Source: Sphingobium sp. Ant17 (GTDB taxonomy: Bacteria; Pseudomonadota; Alphaproteobacteria; Sphingomonadales; Sphingomonadaceae). From it: a stretch of DNA of 64,000 bases. Position 1 is the stretch's first letter. Each line of letters starts with the position of its first letter. The notes under the pieces are model-generated. The model made no database searches. It saw only the letters and a program-made list of their open reading frames with translations, and was not told the origin of the DNA. Below are positions 25,668 to 35,985 of this stretch, piece after piece. A program made the position numbers and the translations under genes. The stretch is taken from contig NZ_JEMV01000003.1 in assembly GCF_000588875.1 (NCBI RefSeq), forward strand, positions 22,303 to 86,302, written 5' to 3'.

Positions 25668-26827
25668 TCAAGGCAAGGCTGGCGATGGCAGGGCGTGGGT
25701 TTCGGGCCGGTCGGCCAGCGCCGCGAAGGCGCGCCAATAGCCGTCGAGGGCGCGATCGACGCGATGATCACGCACAGCGGCGGCGAGCGTTGCGGGGTCG
25801 GCGGGATGACGCAGCGCGCATTCGATGGCGCGGGCGAAGGCGGCGGCGTCGCCAGTGGGCACCGGGGGATGCTGTCCGGCGGCGGCGAGGACCGGATGGA
25901 TATTGGGCGTGCTGTCGGTTGCGACCACGCCTGCGCCGCAGGCCAGCGCTTCGATCAGGGTGGCGCAGAGACCTTCCCAGCGGGAGGGCTGGAGCAGCAG
26001 GTCGGCCTGCCCCATCAGCGAGGCGAGTTGCTGCGGGTCGCTGACGAAGCCTGCGAAACGGACGCGATCAGCGATATCGAGCGTGGCGCATCGGTGCTGG
26101 AGGTCGGCCAGCAGCGGACCCTGGCCTGCGATCGTCAACTGCCAGTCGAGATGGGGGAGCCTGGCCAGCGCTTCGAGGGCCGTTGCCTGATCCTTTTGCG
26201 CGGCCAGCGTCCGACCATCAGCAGGCGCACCGGCGCGGCGGGGTCGCGGGGCAAGCGGGCGGCGCGGGCCTGGTCCATGATGGGGGTCACGGTCGGGCGC
26301 GGCAGCAGGCGCACGGGGCCGCTATCGGCCAGCAGGGCGCGATCATGTTCGCCCATCACGATGGTCAGGGCGCTCAGCCGGGCGATAGCACGGAAGCGGA
26401 GAAGCCTTGCCCGGGCAGCGAGGCCGTCACTGCCGGGGCGTTGGATCGGGTTGGAAATGCGCGCGACCGCCTGCGTCATGGTGCCCAGCGCCGCGAGCGC
26501 GACCAGCATATTGCTCTGGTTGCCCGCTGAATAGAGGATGTCGGGGCGATGCCGCCGGACAAGCCGCACGAGCGCGGGCCATTGCGCGATCATTGCCAGC
26601 CGCCGGTTGCCGCCGGGCGCGGGGATGCGGCGGACGGTCAGCGCCGGATCGATCAGATGCGCCGTCGGCCCATCGGTGCGGGCCATCCACAATTCGACGC
26701 GCACGCCCCGATGCAGAAGATGGTTGGCGAGCAGAATGGCGACCCGATCAAGGCCGCCGTCGCCGGGTTCGTACAGATAGACCGCCACGGACAGAGCATG
26801 CGCCGGGGATCGGCGGACGTGGAACAT
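25668..26827 (-). CDS. Glycosyltransferase family 4 in the HprK/PqqD cassette (frameshifted)
   Basis: The N-terminal half starts MFHVRRSPAHALSVAVYLYE and has the GGLDRVAILLANHLL acceptor loop. The C-terminal half has LTIAGQGPLLADL and PSRWEGLCATLIEALACG, the family 4 E-x7-E donor motif. The halves lie in different frames. The shift is near 26208, where CGCTGGCCG should read CGCCTGGCCG, giving GRLAAQKDQATALEALARL. The repaired protein is about 386 residues. It sits 62 bases upstream of the PqqD-like gene on the same strand, so a sugar transfer may belong to the same pathway. AAGGGTAGCTGC before the ATG serves as ribosome site. Confidence 0.78.
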
Positions 26828-26937
26828 GCAGCTACCCTTGCGTTGGATCGAACCTTTGCAGGTTCGACGTCCTCAACGTCGGGAAGCCGTATTCGGTCTG
26901 ATCCTTATGGGTAGTGCCGTCGCGAAAAAGCGGCGCT

Positions 26938-27362
26938 TTAGCGCGGCATTTGCAGCGAGGCGTAGCAGGTGAAGCCGCTCTGCCCCGATTGGAGGCGGCG
27001 GATATAATTGAGATAGGCCTGGTTCTGCTGATAGCTGGTGCCGGGCAGCGGGCGGCCTCGCAAGGCTTGCTTCACCTGTTCGCCGGTGAAGCTGCGCCCG
27101 GTGCCGGGAAAGGCGCCGGGGGTGCCCGCAGGGACGACATGCCCATTGGGCGCGATGAAATTGCCCGCCCGACCATTGTCGGGCACGGGGATGGTGCAAT
27201 TGAGCACCGAGCGGCGGTGTTAGCCAGCGCGGGGCGGATCGACACGATGGCGGATGCCGCCATTGCCCCGCCCATCAACAATTGGCGACGCGAGGCGACG
27301 GCCGGTTCAGCGGCGGTTTCGTCCGTCTGGGGACCGTCCTGATCGGGCATCTGCTCGCTCAT
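26938..27362 (-). CDS. Small Tat-exported protein at the head of the HprK/PqqD cassette (frameshifted)
   Basis: The first frame starts MSEQMPDQDGPQTDE and carries a twin-arginine signal (SRRQLLMGGAMAASAIVSI, then RPALA-N). The frame breaks near 27213, and the next frame continues VLNCTIPVPDNGRAGNFIAP to a stop at 26938. One added base joins them into about 141 residues. The mature part is about 92 residues, with two cysteines and a glycine- and glutamine-rich middle. It matches no family I know. Its place upstream of a glycosyltransferase, PqqD-like protein, kinase and nucleotidyltransferase makes it a possible substrate of that system. Confidence 0.55.
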
Positions 27363-27463
27363 ATCGTCCTGTTCCGCATCTCGCACTTGCCAAAGCGTAA
27401 TGATTGCACGCTATTGGGCTTAGGTCTTCGCAGTGTTTGCGCGACAAATCCAGTGCGGTAACC

Positions 27464-28750
27464 ATGAATCGACTCAGCATTTCCCAGATTACCGCGTCGC
27501 TTGCCGTGCTTATGCTGGGCACCGGCGGCGCCTTGTTGCTCGGCGCTTCACCTGTTAGCATCGCCCTGCCGATCCTGGCCGGGCTGATCGTGCTGCTGAT
27601 CGCGGCGCATGGCCACGACCCGGAGCCCGACCTGCCCGCCCCCCCGATCGAACAGCCCGACCTGATCGACCATCCCGATTTCCCGACCTTGCTGGAGGGG
27701 ATTTCCGATCCGCTGATGCTGGTGGAAAAGGGGCGGATCGTGCGCGCCAATCGTGCGGCGCAGCGCCTGCTGGGCGCGCATATCGAGGGGGATGATGCGC
27801 GCATCGCCATCCGCCATCCCGCCGCCGCGGAACGACTGGCGAGCCTCGCACCGCTAGCCGATCCGTTCATGATCGAACTGGTGGGCCTTGGCACCCGCGA
27901 ACAGCGTTGGCAGATGCGCGTCGCCCCCGTCGGCGCGGTGACGTCGATGCGGCGGCTGGTGCATCTGGTCGACCATAGCGGCACCCATGCGGCCGAGCGG
28001 ATGCGCGTCGATTTCGTCGCCAATGCCAGCCACGAGCTGCGCACACCGCTGGCGGGGATATTGGGCTTCATCGAGACGCTGGCCGACCCGGAATTGGGCA
28101 AGGACCATGAGACGCGGCAACGCTTCCTCAAGATCATGGACGGCGAAGCGCGGCGGATGCAGCGATTGATCGACGATCTCATCTCGCTCTCGCGGATCGA
28201 GGCGGAGAAATATCGGGCGCCCGACAGTGCGGTGGACCTGTCCGAACTGGTCGCCGAAGTCGTCGGTGTGTTCCGGTCCAGCCATGGCGTGCGCGGGCGG
28301 GACGTCGAGATGGACATCGCCCACTCGCTGCCGCTGGTGCTGGGCGACCGGGCGCAATTATCGCAACTGGTGCATAATCTGATTGGCAATTCGATCAAAT
28401 ATGGTCGCCCCGAAACGCCGATCCGCGTCACCTTGACCGAGGGACCAAGCGGCATGACGCGGCTGGCGGTCGCAGACGAGGGCGAAGGCATTGGCCCCGA
28501 TCATCTGCCGCGCCTGACCGAACGCTTCTATCGCGTCGATTCGGGACGGAGCCGGGCGATGGGCGGAACGGGGCTTGGCCTCGCCATCGTCAAACATATC
28601 GTCGAACGGCATCGTGGGCGGCTGGATATTGCCAGCACCCTGGGCAAGGGCACGACCATCACCATATTGTTGCCGCCCGCAACGGATGATGGGGTGACGA
28701 AGGCCGATGAGCGGCGGCGGCCATCCGCGCTTTCCGGTACAGTGTCATGA
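27464..28750 (+). CDS. phoR: Phosphate regulon sensor histidine kinase
   Basis: A 428-residue kinase. It opens with two hydrophobic segments (about residues 9-27 and 28-44), then a PAS-like sensor region (LLEGISDPLMLVEKGRIVRANRAA). The HisKA dimerisation domain follows with NASHELRTPLAG (H190), and the ATPase domain has the N box (LVHNLIGNSIKY), G1 (VADEGEGIG) and G2 (GTGLGLAIVK). It phosphorylates PhoB when the Pst transporter signals phosphate shortage through PhoU. The gene heads the operon, which is the usual order in alphaproteobacteria. A candidate Pho box overlaps its 3' end. Confidence 0.93.
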   Translation: MNRLSISQITASLAVLMLGTGGALLLGASPVSIALPILAGLIVLLIAAHGHDPEPDLPAPPIEQPDLIDHPDFPTLLEGISDPLMLVEKGRIVRANRAAQRLLGAHIEGDDARIAIRHPAAAERLASLAPLADPFMIELVGLGTREQRWQMRVAPVGAVTSMRRLVHLVDHSGTHAAERMRVDFVANASHELRTPLAGILGFIETLADPELGKDHETRQRFLKIMDGEARRMQRLIDDLISLSRIEAEKYRAPDSAVDLSELVAEVVGVFRSSHGVRGRDVEMDIAHSLPLVLGDRAQLSQLVHNLIGNSIKYGRPETPIRVTLTEGPSGMTRLAVADEGEGIGPDHLPRLTERFYRVDSGRSRAMGGTGLGLAIVKHIVERHRGRLDIASTLGKGTTITILLPPATDDGVTKADERRRPSALSGTVS

Positions 28751-28770
28751 AATTGAAACCCGACCGTCAC
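28743..28770 (+). promoter_or_regulatory. Candidate Pho box upstream of pstS
   Basis: Three imperfect direct repeats with an exact 11-base period: TGTCAT at 28743, TGAAAC at 28754 and CGTCAC at 28765. This is the spacing bound by PhoB dimers (consensus TGTCA with 11-base repeats). It overlaps the phoR stop codon and lies about 88 bases before pstS, so pstS probably has its own phosphate-starvation promoter in addition to read-through from phoR. Confidence 0.55.
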
Positions 28771-28857
28771 AAAGCCGCGATGGTCCGCAGCTAGACGCGT
28801 CGCCATGGGGGGCGGCGAAGAGCGAATCGCGGCCATAGTTGATGGAGGTTTCCCGTG

Positions 28858-29903
28858 ATGAGATTCGCGTTGCTCGCTGCTACGGCGCTGAGCGTCCTTA
28901 GCCTGGCCGCTTGCGGCGATCAGGGCGGCGCGGGCGCGACCCGTGACCAGATTCGCGCGGTTGGCTCCTCCACCGTCTATCCCTTCGCCACCGCAGCATC
29001 CGAACTGTTCGTGCAAACCAATGCGGGCATGAAGTCGCCGATCATCGAATCGACCGGCACCGGCGGCGGCATGAAGTTGTTTTGCAGCGGCGTTGGCGCG
29101 CAATATCCCGATATGGCCAATGCATCGCGCCGGATGAAGAAGACCGAGTTCGATATGTGCCAGACCAATGGCGTCAAGGACATCATCGAGGTGCAGATCG
29201 GTGTCGATGGCCTTGCCTTTGCAGAGGCCAAGAACGGCCCTGGCTACAAACTGACCCCCAAGATCGTCTATGAAGCGCTGGCTGCCAATCCCTATGGCAA
29301 GGGGCCGAACAAGGCCCAGACCTGGAAGGATGTCGACCCCAGCCTGCCCGCCATTGCCATTTCGGTGTTCGGCCCGCCGTCCACCAGCGGCACACGCGAT
29401 TCGCTGGCCGAGTTGATCCTGGAAAAGGGCTGTGAGAGCGATCCGGCGATGACGGCGCTCAAGGAAAAGAGCGAGGACGAGTTCAAAGCGACCTGCACCC
29501 GCGTTCGCGAGGACGGCAAATATGTCGATTCGGGCGAAAACGACAATCTGATCGTGCAGAAGCTGGGCGCCAACCCCAACGCGGTCGGCGTGTTCGGCTT
29601 CAGCTTCCTGGAAGAAAATCGCGCGACATTGAAGGATATTCCCATCGATGGATCGAAGCATCCTATGAGACCGTATCCTCGGGCCAATATCCCGGTGCGC
29701 GGCCGCTCTACATTTATGTGAAGAAAGCGCACATGGCCGCCATTCCTGGCCTTCAGGGATTTCTTGACGCCTTCGCCAATAATTGGGCACCGGGCGGTGC
29801 GCTGACCAAGCGCGGCATGGTCGCTGCCCCCGAAGACGTCCGCAAAGCGAATGCGCAAACCGTCAAGGCACTGACCGTGCTTGACGGCGCGCAGCTGAAA
29901 TAA
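28858..29903 (+). CDS. pstS: Phosphate-binding lipoprotein PstS (frameshifted)
   Basis: The start ATG 28858 follows GGAGG at 28844-28848; GTG 28855 is an alternative. A lipoprotein signal ends SLAAC (C19). Phosphate-binding loops are seen in AVGSSTVYPFA, ESTGTGGGMK and PPSTSGTRDSL. After DIPIDG the frame is lost at about 29651. The next frame continues IEASYETVSSGQYPGARPLY to a stop at 29903, so one missing base explains it. The full protein is about 348 residues. PstS delivers phosphate to PstCAB from the periplasmic face. Confidence 0.92.
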
Positions 29904-29912
29904 GCGAAGCCC

Positions 29913-31306
29913 ATGACCGGACCTGCAATTCTTCTGCTGCTCGTTGGCCTGGGCGCGATCGCCTGGGTTAGCGCCCGTGCCCGCGCCATGCGCTTGCAAG
30001 CGGTGGCACGGACCACCGGACGGCGCGACGCCGTTCACAGCCTGCCAGGCTATCATGCTGGTATGTGGCGCTATGGACGCTGTTGCCCGCCGCCATTTTC
30101 CTGATCATATGGGCCAATGTGTCGCCAAGCCTGGTGACGCAGGCGGTTTTGACCGATCCGGCGGCGCAGACCTTGCCAGCCAATGATTTCACCCGCTCGG
30201 CCATATTGGGCGAAGCGCGCGCGATCGCATCGGGACGACAGGCCGGGGCCTTCAATCCGGCCTCGGAGGCGCTGGTCGAACCTTATGCGCGCGCGCTCGA
30301 CAAGTTCGGTTTGGCGGGCGCGATCCTGGCACTGGTGCTGGCCTTTGCCGGGGGTGCCTATGCCTTCACCCGCATCCGCCCCGATTTCCGCGCCCGCACC
30401 CGGGTCGAGCGGTTGGTGATGGCCTTGCTACTGGTGGCGTCGCTGCTGGCGATCGTAACGACCGTCGGCATCGTCGCCTCGCTATTGTGGGAAAGTTTTC
30501 GCTTCTTTTCGATGGTCAATCCGATCGACTTTTTGTTCGGGACCAAATGGAGCCCGCAATCGGCCGCAATGGGCTATGGCAATGAGGATGCGTTCGGTGC
30601 GATCCCGCTCTTCTGGGGCACGATCTTCATCGGCGCGATCATCGCCATGATCGTCGCGATCCCACTGGGCCTGATGAGCGCGGTCTATCTGACCCAATAT
30701 GCCAGCCCGACGGTCCGCCGTTGGATGAAGCCAACGCTGGAGATGCTCGCGGGCGTGCCAACGGTGGTCTATGGCTATTTCGCGGCGCTCACCATTGCGC
30801 CGGCGTTGCGCGATTTTGCGGTGATGATCGGCATTTCCGGCGCATCGTCGGAAAGCGCGTTGGCCGCCGGCCTGGTCATGGGCGTGATGATCATTCCCTT
30901 TGTCTCCTCCATGGCCGATGACAGCATCGCCGCGGTGCCGCAGTCGATGCGCGACGGCAGCCTGGCGATGGGTGCTACCACCAGCGAGACGATCAAACGC
31001 GTCCTCATCCCCGCCGCCCTGCCCGGCGTCGTCGGCGGCGTGTTGCTCGCCGTCAGCCGTGCCATCGGCGAGACGATGATCGTCGTCATGGCCGCAGGGC
31101 TTGCCGCCAACCTGACGCTCAACCCCTTCTCCAGCGTGACCACGGTGACGACGCAGATCGTCCAGTTGCTGACCGGCGATCAGGAGTTCGACAGCGCCAA
31201 GACGCTGGCCGCCTTCGCTCTGGGGCTGGTCCTGTTCATCATCACCTTGTTGCTCAACATCGTGGCCCTGCGGGTCGTGAAGAAATATCGCGAGGCTTAC
31301 GAATGA
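29913..31306 (+). CDS. pstC: Phosphate ABC transporter permease PstC (frameshifted near start)
   Basis: Translation from ATG 29913 gives one membrane helix (GPAILLLLVGLGAIAWVSA) and reaches HSLPGYHAG, where the frame breaks at about 30061. The next frame resumes VALWTLLPAAIFLIIWANV. GGTATGTG should read GGTTATGTG. Repaired length is about 464 residues, matching the long alphaproteobacterial PstC, which carries an N-terminal extension. The permease core, with the ABC-coupling loop (SLAMGATTSETIKRVLIPAALPG), is intact. It pairs with PstA, whose start overlaps its stop. Confidence 0.9.
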
Positions 31307-32547
31307 CCGTCGAACGTCTGCCCACCGACTGGAAGTCGGAGGCGATGCGCAAGCGGATTGCGGGACGCTATGCCAAGGAACGCCGCTTTCGGCTGATCGG
31401 CTTAGGGGCCGTGACGCTGTCCGCCGCTTTCCTGGCTTTCCTGCTCTTCACCATGATGGGCAATGGCCTGCGCGGATTTACCCGGACCGAGATTGCCCTG
31501 ACGGTCGATTTCCCGGCCGCGCCGCTGCTGCTCGATCCTGCCACGATCACCGATGAATCGCTCAATCAGGCGAACCTGCCGATGGTGACCAGCACCGTCG
31601 CCAAACAGGCGTTGGGGCCGGACGCGGACTCGCTGTTGTCCTCGACCGCCTGGATCACCATCCGCGATGCGATCAAGGCCGATCCGTCGATCCTGAGCCG
31701 GACCGAGACGATCGCCCTGCCTGCTTCGACCGGCATCGACCTGGCCGCCAAGAGCGAGGGTCCGCCCGAAGCCGAAGCCGCCGTCGCGCGATTGGAAAAG
31801 GCGGGCGTGCTGACGACCGGTTTCAACTGGAATTTCCTGTCGGCCAGCGACGGCACCGATCCGGCGCAGGTCGGCATCTGGGGCGCGTTCAAGGGCACGT
31901 TGCTGACCATGCTGGTGACGCTGTTGCTGAGCTTCCCAGTGGGCGTGGCGACCGCCCTTTATCTAGAGGAATATGCGCCCAAGGCCTGGTGGACCGACAT
32001 TATCGAAGTGTCGATCAACAATCTGGCCGCCGTCCCTTCGATCATCTTCGGCTTGCTCGGCCTATCGATCTTCCTCAACCTGCTGCATCTGCCCCGTTCG
32101 GCGGCGCTGGTCGGCGGCATGACGCTGGCGCTGATGACGATGCCGGTCATCGTCATCGCCGGACGCAATGCGATCAAGTCGGTGCCACCCAGCATCCGCG
32201 ACGCAGCGCTCGGCATCGGGGCCAGCCCGGTGCAGGTGGTGTTCCAGCATGTCCTGCCGCTCGCCCTGCCCGGCATCCTGACGGGCACGATCATCGGCAT
32301 GGCGCGCGCGCTGGGCGAGACCGCGCCGCTGCTGATGATCGGCATGCGCGCCTTCATCGCCACGCCGCCCGGCGGGATCAGCGATCCGGCGACCGTCCTG
32401 CCGGTCCAGATCTTCCTATGGTCCGACGAAGTGTCGAAGGGCTTTGTCGAAAAGACATCGGCCGCGATCATCGTGCTGCTGGCCTTCCTCTTGGCGATGA
32501 ACGGCCTCGCCATCTATCTGCGCAACAAGTTTGAAACACGGTGGTAA
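31303..32547 (+). CDS. pstA: Phosphate ABC transporter permease PstA
   Basis: A 414-residue permease. An N-terminal helix (about residues 33-52) is followed by a periplasmic region of about 150 residues, longer than in E. coli PstA and typical of alphaproteobacteria. The permease core from [21 protein letters not shown] contains the EAA-type loop [20 protein letters not shown] that docks PstB. The start overlaps the pstC stop by four bases. No frameshift is seen. Confidence 0.93.
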   Translation: MTVERLPTDWKSEAMRKRIAGRYAKERRFRLIGLGAVTLSAAFLAFLLFTMMGNGLRGFTRTEIALTVDFPAAPLLLDPATITDESLNQANLPMVTSTVAKQALGPDADSLLSSTAWITIRDAIKADPSILSRTETIALPASTGIDLAAKSEGPPEAEAAVARLEKAGVLTTGFNWNFLSASDGTDPAQVGIWGAFKGTLLTMLVTLLLSFPVGVATALYLEEYAPKAWWTDIIEVSINNLAAVPSIIFGLLGLSIFLNLLHLPRSAALVGGMTLALMTMPVIVIAGRNAIKSVPPSIRDAALGIGASPVQVVFQHVLPLALPGILTGTIIGMARALGETAPLLMIGMRAFIATPPGGISDPATVLPVQIFLWSDEVSKGFVEKTSAAIIVLLAFLLAMNGLAIYLRNKFETRW

Positions 32548-32555
32548 ATACACCC

Positions 32556-33343
32556 ATGACCCAAGACCAAATCAATCTGCTATCGCCAACCCCAAAATGT
32601 CGGCGCGCGACGTCAATGTCTTCTATGGTGAGAAGCAGGCGATCAAGCGCGTGTCGATCGATGTCGACATGGACCATGTCACCGCCTTCATCGGCCCTTC
32701 GGGCTGCGGCAAGTCAACCTTCCTGCGGACCTTGAACCGTATGAACGACACAGTCGCTTCGGCGCGGGTCGAGGGCGATATCACGCTGGATGGCGAAGAT
32801 ATCTATGCCGCGTCCATGGACGTGGTGCAGTTGCGCGCGCGGGTGGGGATGGTGTTCCAGAAGCCCAACCCGTTCCCCAAGTCGATTTACGAGAATATCG
32901 CCTATGGGCCGCGCATCCACGGCCTGGCCGCGTCGAAGGCGGATATGGACGTGGTGGTCGAAAAATCGCTGCGTCGTGCGGGCCTGTGGGAAGAGGTCAA
33001 GGATCGGCTGCACGACAGCGGCACCGCACTGTCGGGCGGCCAGCAGCAGCGGCTGTGCATTGGCCGCGCGATCGCGGTCGAGCCCGAAGTCATCCTGATG
33101 GACGAGCCCTGTTCAGCGCTCGACCCGATCGCGACCGCCAAGATCGAGGAACTGATCCACGAACTGCGCGGCCGCTATGCGATCGTCATCGTTACCCACA
33201 ATATGCAGCAGGCCGCGCGCGTATCGCAGCGGACGGCCTTCTTCCATCTGGGTGAGCTGGTGGAATATGGGGTGACGTCGGACATCTTCACCAATCCGCG
33301 CCAGGAGCGGACCAAAGATTATATCACCGGTCGTTACGGCTGA
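32556..33343 (+). CDS. pstB: Phosphate ABC transporter ATPase PstB (frameshift at N-terminus)
   Basis: From ATG 32556 the first codons read MTQDQI. The ABC domain then lies in another frame, from [20 protein letters not shown] onward. One added A at about 32575 (TCAAT to TCAAAT) joins them; alternatively translation could begin at ATG 32598 inside the intact frame. Walker A is GPSGCGKST, the signature is [14 protein letters not shown], and Walker B is [12 protein letters not shown]. PstB drives phosphate import and is the sensory link to PhoU and PhoR. Confidence 0.92.
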
Positions 33344-33365
33344 TCGGCGCGGAGAGAGACAAGAC

Positions 33366-34064
33366 ATGGCAGAACATACGATCAAGGCGTTTGACGACGA
33401 CATCGACAGGCTGCGCGGCCTGATCTCCGAAATGGGTGGTCGCGCCGAGGCCGCAATCGAAAATGCGATGTTGGCGCTGCAGCGGCAGGATCTGGCGCTG
33501 GCGGCCGAGGTGGTTCAGGGCGACAAGCGCATCGACGCGATCGAGGCGGAGGTCGAGAAGCTGGTGATCGAGGTCATCGCGCTGCGCGCGCCGATGGCCA
33601 ACGACCTGCGCGACGTGATCGCCGCGCTCAAGATCGTCAGCGTGATCGAGCGGATCGGCGACTATGCCAAGAATATCGCCAAGCGTGTGCCGTTGATCGA
33701 CACCAACAAGCGGTTGTTGGAGCCGATGTCGCTGCTCCCCTCCATGGGGCAGGTCGCGGCCGAGATGGTGCATGATGTGCTCAACGCTTATGCCGCGCGT
33801 GATCCCGACCTGGCCCAGGCCGTGGTCGATCGCGACGCGGTGGTCGATGATTTCTACAACAGCGTGTTTCGCACGCTGGTGACCTTCATGGTCGAAAACC
33901 CCAAGACGATCAGCGAATGTGCGCAATTGCTGTTCGTCGCCAAGCATATCGAGCGGATCGGCGATCACGCCACCAACGTCGCCGAGATGGTCTATTATGC
34001 CGCGACCGGCCAGACCATGCCGGAGCGGGAACGCGGCGGCACTGACGCCCAGGCGGAGATCTGA
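33366..34064 (+). CDS. phoU: Phosphate signalling protein PhoU
   Basis: This 232-residue all-helical protein is built of two repeated three-helix bundles. Each repeat carries the metal-binding E/D-x3-D pattern: VIERIGDYAKNIAKR in the first and HIERIGDHATNVAEM in the second. PhoU connects PstB to PhoR and represses the regulon in high phosphate. It lies 22 bases after pstB, with GGAGAGAGACAAGAC as ribosome site, and two bases before phoB. Confidence 0.95.
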   Translation: MAEHTIKAFDDDIDRLRGLISEMGGRAEAAIENAMLALQRQDLALAAEVVQGDKRIDAIEAEVEKLVIEVIALRAPMANDLRDVIAALKIVSVIERIGDYAKNIAKRVPLIDTNKRLLEPMSLLPSMGQVAAEMVHDVLNAYAARDPDLAQAVVDRDAVVDDFYNSVFRTLVTFMVENPKTISECAQLLFVAKHIERIGDHATNVAEMVYYAATGQTMPERERGGTDAQAEI

Positions 34065-34066
34065 CC

Positions 34067-34768
34067 ATGGCACGGGCCAAAATGCTGCTGGTGGAAGATG
34101 ACGCGGCGCTGGCCGAATTGCTCATCTGGCATTTCAAGCGCGAGGATTTCGACGTCGCCCATACGGTCGATGGCGAGGAAGCCTTGCTGATGGCGCAGGA
34201 GAATGTGCCAGACATCGTGTTGCTCGACTGGATGGTCGAAAGCCTGTCGGGGATCGAGGTCTGCCGTCGACTGCGGCGGATGACCGGCACCGCCAATGTG
34301 CCGATCATCATGCTGACCGCGCGCGGTGAGGAAGAGGATCGCGTCCGTGGCCTGGAAACCGGGGCGGACGATTATGTGACCAAGCCCTTTTCGCCCCGCG
34401 AACTGGTGGCGCGGGTCGGCGCGGTGCTGCGCCGGGTGCGTCCGGCGCTGGCGGGTGAGACGCTGACCTTCGCCGATGTCGAGATGGACACGGTGGGGCA
34501 TAAGGTGCGGCGCGGCGGACAGGTGATCCCGCTGGGGCCGACCGAATTCCGGCTGCTCAAGCATTTCCTGGAGCATCCGGGCTGGGTCTTCTCGCGTGAG
34601 CGGCTGCTCGACAGCGTGTGGGGGCAGGATAGCGATATCGAGCTGCGCACGGTCGATGTGCATATCCGCCGCTTGCGCAAGGCGATCAATGCCGATGGCG
34701 TCTATACCGACATCATCCGCACGGTGCGGTCGGCGGGCTATGCGCTGGATACCGACGGCGTAGCATGA
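34067..34768 (+). CDS. phoB: Phosphate regulon response regulator PhoB
   Basis: A 233-residue OmpR/PhoB-type regulator. The receiver domain has acidic pocket EDD, phosphoacceptor D54 (IVLLDWMVE), a conserved threonine in IMLTARG and lysine in DYVTKPFSPREL. The C-terminal winged helix (from about residue 130) has PTEFRLLKHFLEHPGWVFSR and ELRTVDVHIRRLRKAI. It binds Pho boxes such as that at 28743. It closes the operon, and a strong hairpin follows. Confidence 0.95.
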   Translation: MARAKMLLVEDDAALAELLIWHFKREDFDVAHTVDGEEALLMAQENVPDIVLLDWMVESLSGIEVCRRLRRMTGTANVPIIMLTARGEEEDRVRGLETGADDYVTKPFSPRELVARVGAVLRRVRPALAGETLTFADVEMDTVGHKVRRGGQVIPLGPTEFRLLKHFLEHPGWVFSRERLLDSVWGQDSDIELRTVDVHIRRLRKAINADGVYTDIIRTVRSAGYALDTDGVA

Positions 34769-34775
34769 AACATCA

Positions 34776-34806
34776 GGACGCCCTGGCCAGCGTGGCCGGG
34801 GCGTCC
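34776..34806. terminator. Strong hairpin between phoB and def
   Basis: GGACGCCC/GGGCGTCC with an inner TGGCC...GGCC extension forms a long G+C-rich stem between the convergent ends of phoB and def. There is no T-run on either strand, so it may work as a bidirectional or Rho-assisted terminator. It lies eight bases after the phoB stop. Confidence 0.65.
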
Positions 34807-34830
34807 CATTGTCTGGGATCAGGGTCTGGA

Positions 34831-35361
34831 TCAGGCCGCGCGGCGGGCCTTGGTCAGCTTCTTGAGCAGCATGTCGCGCTTCATGCGCGAAAGATGGTCG
34901 ATGAAGAGCACGCCCTCCAGATGGTCCATCTCATGCTGAAGGCAGGTGGCGAGCAGCCCTTCGAGCTGTTCCTCATGGATGCGGCCATCACGATCCATCC
35001 AGCTGGCGCGGATCGTGGCGGGACGCTCCACCTCGGCATATTGCTCGGGGACCGACAGGCAGCCCTCATTATAAACTGACAGATCCTGTGATTCGCGCAG
35101 GATTTCCGGGTTGATGAAGACCATCGGCCGTTTGACCGGCAGCGCATCCTCCGCATCCGATTCGGGTTCCTGCAGGTCCATGACCAGCACCCGCTTGGGC
35201 ACACCGACCTGGATCGCGGCGAGCCCGATGCCGGGCGCATCGTACATCGTTTCGAACATATCGTCGATCAGCCGTTGCAGATCGTCATCGATCGCCTCGA
35301 CTGGGGTGGAAATGGTACGCAGGCGCGGATCGGGCGCCTCAAGGATTGGAAGTATGGCCAT
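34831..35361 (-). CDS. def: Peptide deformylase
   Basis: This 176-residue enzyme has the three PDF motifs: motif 1 [11 protein letters not shown] (G-x-G-x-A-A-x-Q), motif 2 EGCLSVPEQ with the metal-binding cysteine, and motif 3 QHEMDHLEG with two metal histidines and the catalytic glutamate. It removes the formyl group from nascent proteins. The fmt gene about 2 kb away does the opposite step on initiator tRNA; here the two are not in one operon. Confidence 0.95.
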   Translation of the reverse strand: MAILPILEAPDPRLRTISTPVEAIDDDLQRLIDDMFETMYDAPGIGLAAIQVGVPKRVLVMDLQEPESDAEDALPVKRPMVFINPEILRESQDLSVYNEGCLSVPEQYAEVERPATIRASWMDRDGRIHEEQLEGLLATCLQHEMDHLEGVLFIDHLSRMKRDMLLKKLTKARRAA

Positions 35362-35418
35362 GGTGACAAAATAGCGGAATGGCGCGGAATTTCAAGCCGG
35401 GCGGCGAGACGACGACGG

Positions 35419-35877
35419 CTATTCGCCCAGCCATTCATCGATCGCGGGCTTGAGCGCATTGGAGATCAGTTCGACCAGCAGCGCGCCGTCGGGCGAAGCG
35501 AGATAGGCGATGAGGCCATAGCCCTCCTCTGGCGCGGCATTGGCGGCGCGCACGGTCCAGCCCAGATCGACCAGCCGTGCGGTTTCGGCGGGCAGGTCAT
35601 CGACCCAGACGCCGATATGACGGGCCGTTTCGGCGCTGGCGGGGTCATAGAAAGGCCCCTGTCCCTGCACCAGTTCGATGTGGATCGGGCCGCCCAGCGA
35701 GTAGGTGGCGCGCACGCGGAGGTCGCGCAGGCCGTCTTCCGGCGTCCAAAAAGGCAGCGGGTCGAAATCGCGGACGGGTGCGAAGGTAAGCCCGAGCGCC
35801 GCGCCATAGTCCGCGACCGCGCGGTCGATATCGGCAACGGCAATGCCCTTATGATGGGTGCGGGTCAGGTCGATCAT
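35419..35877 (-). CDS. VOC-superfamily (glyoxalase-like) protein
   Basis: A 152-residue protein with two beta-alpha-beta-beta-beta modules. It begins THHKGIAVADIDRAVADYGA, with HIELVQGQGPFYDP ending module 1 and ETARHIGVWVDDLPAETARL opening module 2. It ends YLASPDGALLVELI. Histidine and glutamate residues at H9, E79, H95 and E143 fit a metal site. Members include glyoxalase I, methylmalonyl-CoA epimerase and dioxygenases. The pattern HKGIAVADID resembles methylmalonyl-CoA epimerase or lactoylglutathione-lyase-like forms, but I cannot choose. Confidence 0.78.
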   Translation of the reverse strand: MIDLTRTHHKGIAVADIDRAVADYGAALGLTFAPVRDFDPLPFWTPEDGLRDLRVRATYSLGGPIHIELVQGQGPFYDPASAETARHIGVWVDDLPAETARLVDLGWTVRAANAAPEEGYGLIAYLASPDGALLVELISNALKPAIDEWLGE

Positions 35878-35985
35878 CGGGGCATCCTTCCTATGGTTCT
35901 CTGGGTCGGTCTAGCGGAAACGGTGGGCTGGGACAGCTAGCGGCTTTCGCAGGGGGGCCGAACAGGAAGGCAGACCCTCACCCAA

